Shown here one piece after another: positions 59,704 to 64,000 of a stretch of 64,000 nt of DNA (position 1 is its first letter; each line of letters begins with the position of its first letter). This DNA is from Eleginops maclovinus (lineage: Eukaryota > Chordata > Actinopteri > Perciformes > Eleginopidae): the NCBI RefSeq assembly GCF_036324505.1, contig NC_086368.1, positions 15,891,921-15,955,920 on the forward strand, written 5' to 3'. The notes under the pieces were generated by a model, which did no database searches, had not been told where the DNA came from, and saw only the letters and a program-made list of their open reading frames with translations. Both the position numbers and the translations under genes were made by a program.

Positions 59704-61514
59704 CTACGGCCCATGGCGTGGCTAGCTCAGGCTCCCTCCACCCCTTTTGTTCTTTTTGGCCAGTCCTCCAGACCTCTTATTTAAGATTGTCTGTTTTTTA
59801 AAAAATTTTTATAATAACCCATGTTGGTTGTAAACTCCACAAATTGTTGTGTCATAAATATATGTTGCGAGTCACAGCGTGAGCCAAAACTACTGTGGCC
59901 GTAACAAAGAGCAATTTATGAGCACATCCATTAGTGCCATTTAGTGCAAATGCTCCTCTTTAGAGTAGACCTTTATCTATGTATTCCTTGCCATCTCCTG
60001 TTAGTCCAGCGCCTACCTTTAACAGTGCAGTCATAGACTATTGAAATAGGAAATCATTATTTATTGTTCGAATTATCGGTAGGTTGTGTCAGCCTAATAC
60101 TTACTGTTGCATAAGTAATGTGTATTGACTTGAAATTATGTGAAAATGTTCTCTTTTCCTTGCAATTATTTAAAGTTCTTTATATGGTAAATGTTTTCCT
60201 TTCCAGTATTTTCCTTCTGTCTGTATCAGATCAAATTAACTGGCATTACCTCTCACTGGTATTAGAGCTTAATAGTCCCCCCCGCTGACTATACTCCATG
60301 TTAGTTTGAATGGTGTTTTGGTGATAAAGCCTGACAAAAAATAAGATCATCAGGAAATGACATATTATTATAGGAATTTGAGGTACAATAACCACAAAAA
60401 CATTTTGAGTTGTAGAGCTAGAGTAAACCTATAAAAGTCAAACAGAATGTCCCTGATATACTGCAACCTGAGAAGCTGAAGAAGCCGGATGTTTGTTCAT
60501 TAACCCTCCAGCCTTTTTACTAGACATTTAATGATGTCTTCCTTCAAATATGTAATTATTTATTTGATAGTTCAAATGAATATTGATTAAACAAATGTAA
60601 CATTAGCCTGCAGCTGAAGTTGGCCAATTTAGAAGATTATCACCTTGCCTGTTATTGTTTTTCTCAGACAAGCATAACGCTTGGATAAAAACAAAAGCAG
60701 TGCTCATCTGTGAAACAATCCAAACGATTTAGTATGAAAATGCACACACAGCAGTGTCAGTGCAAGGTAATTTCCCCAAACAACAACTACATGCAACAAA
60801 CATTTTGCTGACACATGCTGGAACATATTTTATTTTGTTACATAATGGGCCCTTCAGTTCATTGTTTAGAGATGTTCAGAAGTTTGATTTTACAGCCAAT
60901 TAAACACACACTTTTGATTTAGCAATAAAACTAAAACAGCACACTGGCAGCAAACAGTTACATCTGAATATATGTTTCTGCATTTATATCAGTGACAACA
61001 ATGCAGCGAGGAAGATGCGTGTGAAGCTTGAAGAGGATTGTTGTTATTTGTGTTATCTCCTCTCAGATCAGAGCTAATTCTCTTTCTTCTTTCAAGTGCG
61101 AAAGCGTGTTTTGTGCAAATATAATCATGAGCTGTGAATATATATATTTTTAATGATATGTTTAGAATTCAGTTTCAGATTTTTCGAAGATGTTTCTCTG
61201 GCCAAATTAAAAGATAAGAAAATATGAATAATAATAAAGCGCGTGTCCATAAGCAGTAGATTTTTTTCGAAAGGGAATCAAAAGAATCAGTTATGAAATA
61301 TGTTATCCTTTCTTGTATTTGTTTGATTATGGGAGCATCTAGTGGCTGTTAGTTGCAATCAGAATTTCTGAAAAAGTTCAGAAAATCAAGAAAATAAATT
61401 ATTAGATGTAAACTTCATGTCTTCATCTGATCTGAAATAGACAGGTTTTAGAATGAGTAGAAATCATCTTCCATTATATTTTTATCATTTTTCTTGATCA
61501 CACACAAACACACG

Positions 61515-61637
<123 letters not shown>

Positions 61638-62643
61638 TTGATGAAACATAATCTCCAATAGATAGAATGTAATGCAGGGGCTGAAAAAACATTTAGTTCT
61701 GGATGATAATACAATTACACTCTGTGTAATCAATTTGATTTGTGTTATTGGTTAACAAATATTGGTAAATACATTGGCATATTTATCTGTTAGGATTAAA
61801 TAATGACATACTTCCTGTTTGATATAATTTGATGTAGGTAAAATCCTTAATTGTTGTTAAAACTGTTGTAGGATTTACCTCAGTGTCATTATACCTAAAC
61901 CAGTTAATGACAACAAGGGTCTTTACAAGATGTGAGTGGAATGCAGGGCCTTTAGTGACCAAATGAATTTGTGACCACTGCGGTTTCTCAATGCTTGATG
62001 AGAAAGGGAACCACAGCTTGATTGCTCAAAATAAAAAAAAGATTTAAAGGCAAAATTATTTATTTTAGGTAATGGACTGTTTCAGTGTTTACTGGTGCTC
62101 ACCTCCGGCTTGTTAAAGCAAAAACACAAGTGCTCTAAGTTTCTTTCTTCTCTACTAAAAACCCTGGTACAAGCACACACAAAAAAACGCTTCCACTTCC
62201 CAGAGGATGATGATGGGAAAAATGAAGTTGCAAAGGAAGCACTTTTCATTCAGGGACACTGATTAATCTCCTGTGTTTCATTAACATGCACCTGAAGCTC
62301 CCCAAGGCATACAACATTGTGTTGCTTTTTGGCTTTCTAAAGCCTAACGGTGATTGTCTCACCAGACCATAGCACAACGACACCTCTGCTGCCAGGTATT
62401 TGTCTTGATGACACACACAGGATCATGGGCCTCTTTATTGGCCCCAAGAGGGAGTGTCTTAGGTTAGCTCTATACCTGCAAAGATCTAAAATCAAAATAT
62501 CAGCAGAGTGCATGTACTGCAGCATGCTGCAGGATGACAGCTGGATTATATTCATCTGACAAACCAAAATGAAGATGGAACATAATTTTAAACTTTTTAT
62601 CACTTGCTAAAACTTTGTTAAGTTTTTAGAGACAATAGCTGAA

Positions 62644-63857
62644 ATGAACGACAACATGGAGGGGGGTGAGGATGCAGAGCTTGTGGGGATGGGACTACGT
62701 GTCTCTGTGTCTCCCGCGCAAACTGCTTTTTACATCATCCTGGTGATGCTGGGGACCTTGGGTAATGCCGCCGTGGTTGGGGTGATTGGTAAGAGTGTCA
62801 TAGTGGACCGGGCTGGGGGACGTAACTCGGACATAATTATCATTAACATGGCACTGTCTAACCTGCTGGTGTCTGTGATGAGAAACACATTGCTTATCGT
62901 CTCAGACATGGGACTTGAGGTATGTGCTTTTTAAGATAATGAATACTGCTCTAAAGTTAATTCAAATGTCTGTTGATTTAAGTTTTTTTGCACCACATTA
63001 GTTACCAGTTGCCTATGCCAAAAGTGTACATATTGGACTAGCAGTTTTGTAAGGGTAAAGTTAAATAAACTCAAGGTGAATTCATTGTCAGTATGGTTGG
63101 GAACTTCTTAGTATCTGCAGGAGAAAAGTGTGAGTACGGGTACAACAGTGAGGAAAAGTTCCAAATATGTGATTATGCACCACTTTCTTTTACAGCTGTA
63201 CTCATCCAAAGAGTGGTGTCAGTTACTCATGGGTGTCTGGGTGTGGCTGCGATCGGTCAACGTGTGGTCAACGCTCTTCCTCAGTGCGTTCCACCTCCAA
63301 ACATTGAGGCGTGTGGCTCCAGTTATTGGGAACCTTCATGCGCCCCGGGGCCTTCCTAAGACCCTAATGCTCATTCTGGGCCTCATCTGGTGTCTCAACT
63401 TTATTTACTCCATTCCTGCTCATATCTTTTCCACTAGTGGTAACATGAACAGCACGGAGGTAGGAGCTTGTTGCATTAGATTAAATGAATGGACCACACC
63501 TACAGTTTTGTATGTATCACCCTGTATTTTTACCAAGACAGTAGACAGCTAAACCACAGCTAATGATTGTCCACAGCTAAACCACAGCTAATGATTGTCC
63601 ACACCTTGCTACTTTGTTTTTACAATTCAAGGCTGGTTACTTTTCATTTCCATACGAGCTGATTATCAGCATTGTTAAATAGCCTGCCTTCATTGTGTGA
63701 TTCGTCACAGGGCACATCGAGTTTCCATTTATCTGTTAAAACATTATTACATTAGTGACATGATGTTATGCTTACTTTAAGATAAACTGCATTGTCACTA
63801 AAAATAAATAGTGTTAAATTTCCCCAAAAAAAGTGCAGACATTTAGTTTAAAGACAA

Positions 63858-63930
<73 letters not shown>

Positions 63931-64000
63931 AATCCTCATCCTCCTCCTCTACCAGACCTTGATGCTGGTGAGTAGCACGACGCGCCCCCTGCTGGGCTGT
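62644..64000 (+). CDS. ORA/V1R-like chemosensory GPCR, 3' end outside window
   Basis: Exons: 62644-62919, 63196-63459 and 63956 to the window edge, both junctions in phase 0, giving 195 residues so far. TM1 is at about 28-50 with LGTLGN, TM2 about 63-85 (NMALSNLLVSVMRN), TM3 about 100-124 from C100 (WCQLLMGVWVWLRSVNVWST), and TM4 about 147-170. An N-glycosylation site NST (177-179) in the second extracellular loop and the TM2/TM3 wording fit vertebrate type 1 vomeronasal receptors, called ORA in fish. Most ora genes are single-exon; ora3 and ora4 are the intron-containing pair, so this is probably one of them. It would act in olfactory sensory neurons. TM5-TM7 lie beyond the window. Confidence 0.75.
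63545..63600. repeat. 28-bp exact tandem duplication
   Basis: The 28-bp unit beginning ACAGCTAAACCACAGCTAAT occurs twice, at 63545-63572 and 63573-63600, in intron 2 of the ORA gene. Confidence 0.95.
63859..63928. repeat. (TA)35 microsatellite next to a splice acceptor
   Basis: 70 bp of pure TA ending 27 bp before the acceptor AG (63954-63955) of ORA exon 3. Confidence 0.98.

Overview
This window looks like nuclear DNA from a teleost fish, probably a percomorph. The genes are split by GT-AG introns. Long CA/TG microsatellites are abundant. Several repeat types common in fish are present: hAT elements and MITEs, L2/Rex-like LINE fragments, and short tails resembling fish SINE/LINE 3' ends. 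The recognisable genes are vertebrate orthologues.

From left to right: (1) 258-2913, a full-length hAT DNA transposon with an open 638-residue BED-finger transposase on the minus strand and a perfect 8-bp target-site duplication. (2) 3661-8142, micos10 (MICOS subunit Mic10), 4 coding exons, plus strand. (3) 12555-15536, nbl1 (DAN-family BMP antagonist), 3 coding exons, with a CpG-rich probable non-coding first exon near 10.3-10.8 kb. MICOS10 and NBL1 are also adjacent in human (1p36.13). (4) 19573-22313, a TMEM88-family gene (probably tmem88b), 2 coding exons. (5) About 27 kb poor in known genes, holding LINE, hAT and LTR-like debris and two candidate genes I do not recognise: a minus-strand coiled-coil gene (28375-29748) and a candidate small plus-strand gene whose three exons stay in phase (37790-42987). 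(6) 49921-58796, vwa1 (WARP matrix protein), 5 exons. TMEM88B and VWA1 are also neighbours in human (1p36.33). (7) 62644 to the window end, the first three exons of an intron-containing class-A olfactory-related receptor (ORA/V1R-like, ora3/ora4 type), cut off by the window.

The genes do not form one pathway: mitochondrial crista shaping (micos10), secreted BMP antagonism (nbl1), Wnt/Dishevelled modulation (tmem88-like), pericellular matrix (vwa1) and chemosensation (ora). What unites them is conserved gene order plus recent transposon activity. The most checkable new items are the intact hAT element with perfect duplications, a non-autonomous hAT nested inside a LINE reverse transcriptase, and the two unrecognised candidate genes. 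I see no CRISPR array, bacterial operon, rRNA or tRNA. All exon boundaries were read by eye from splice consensus and reading phase; no search was run.
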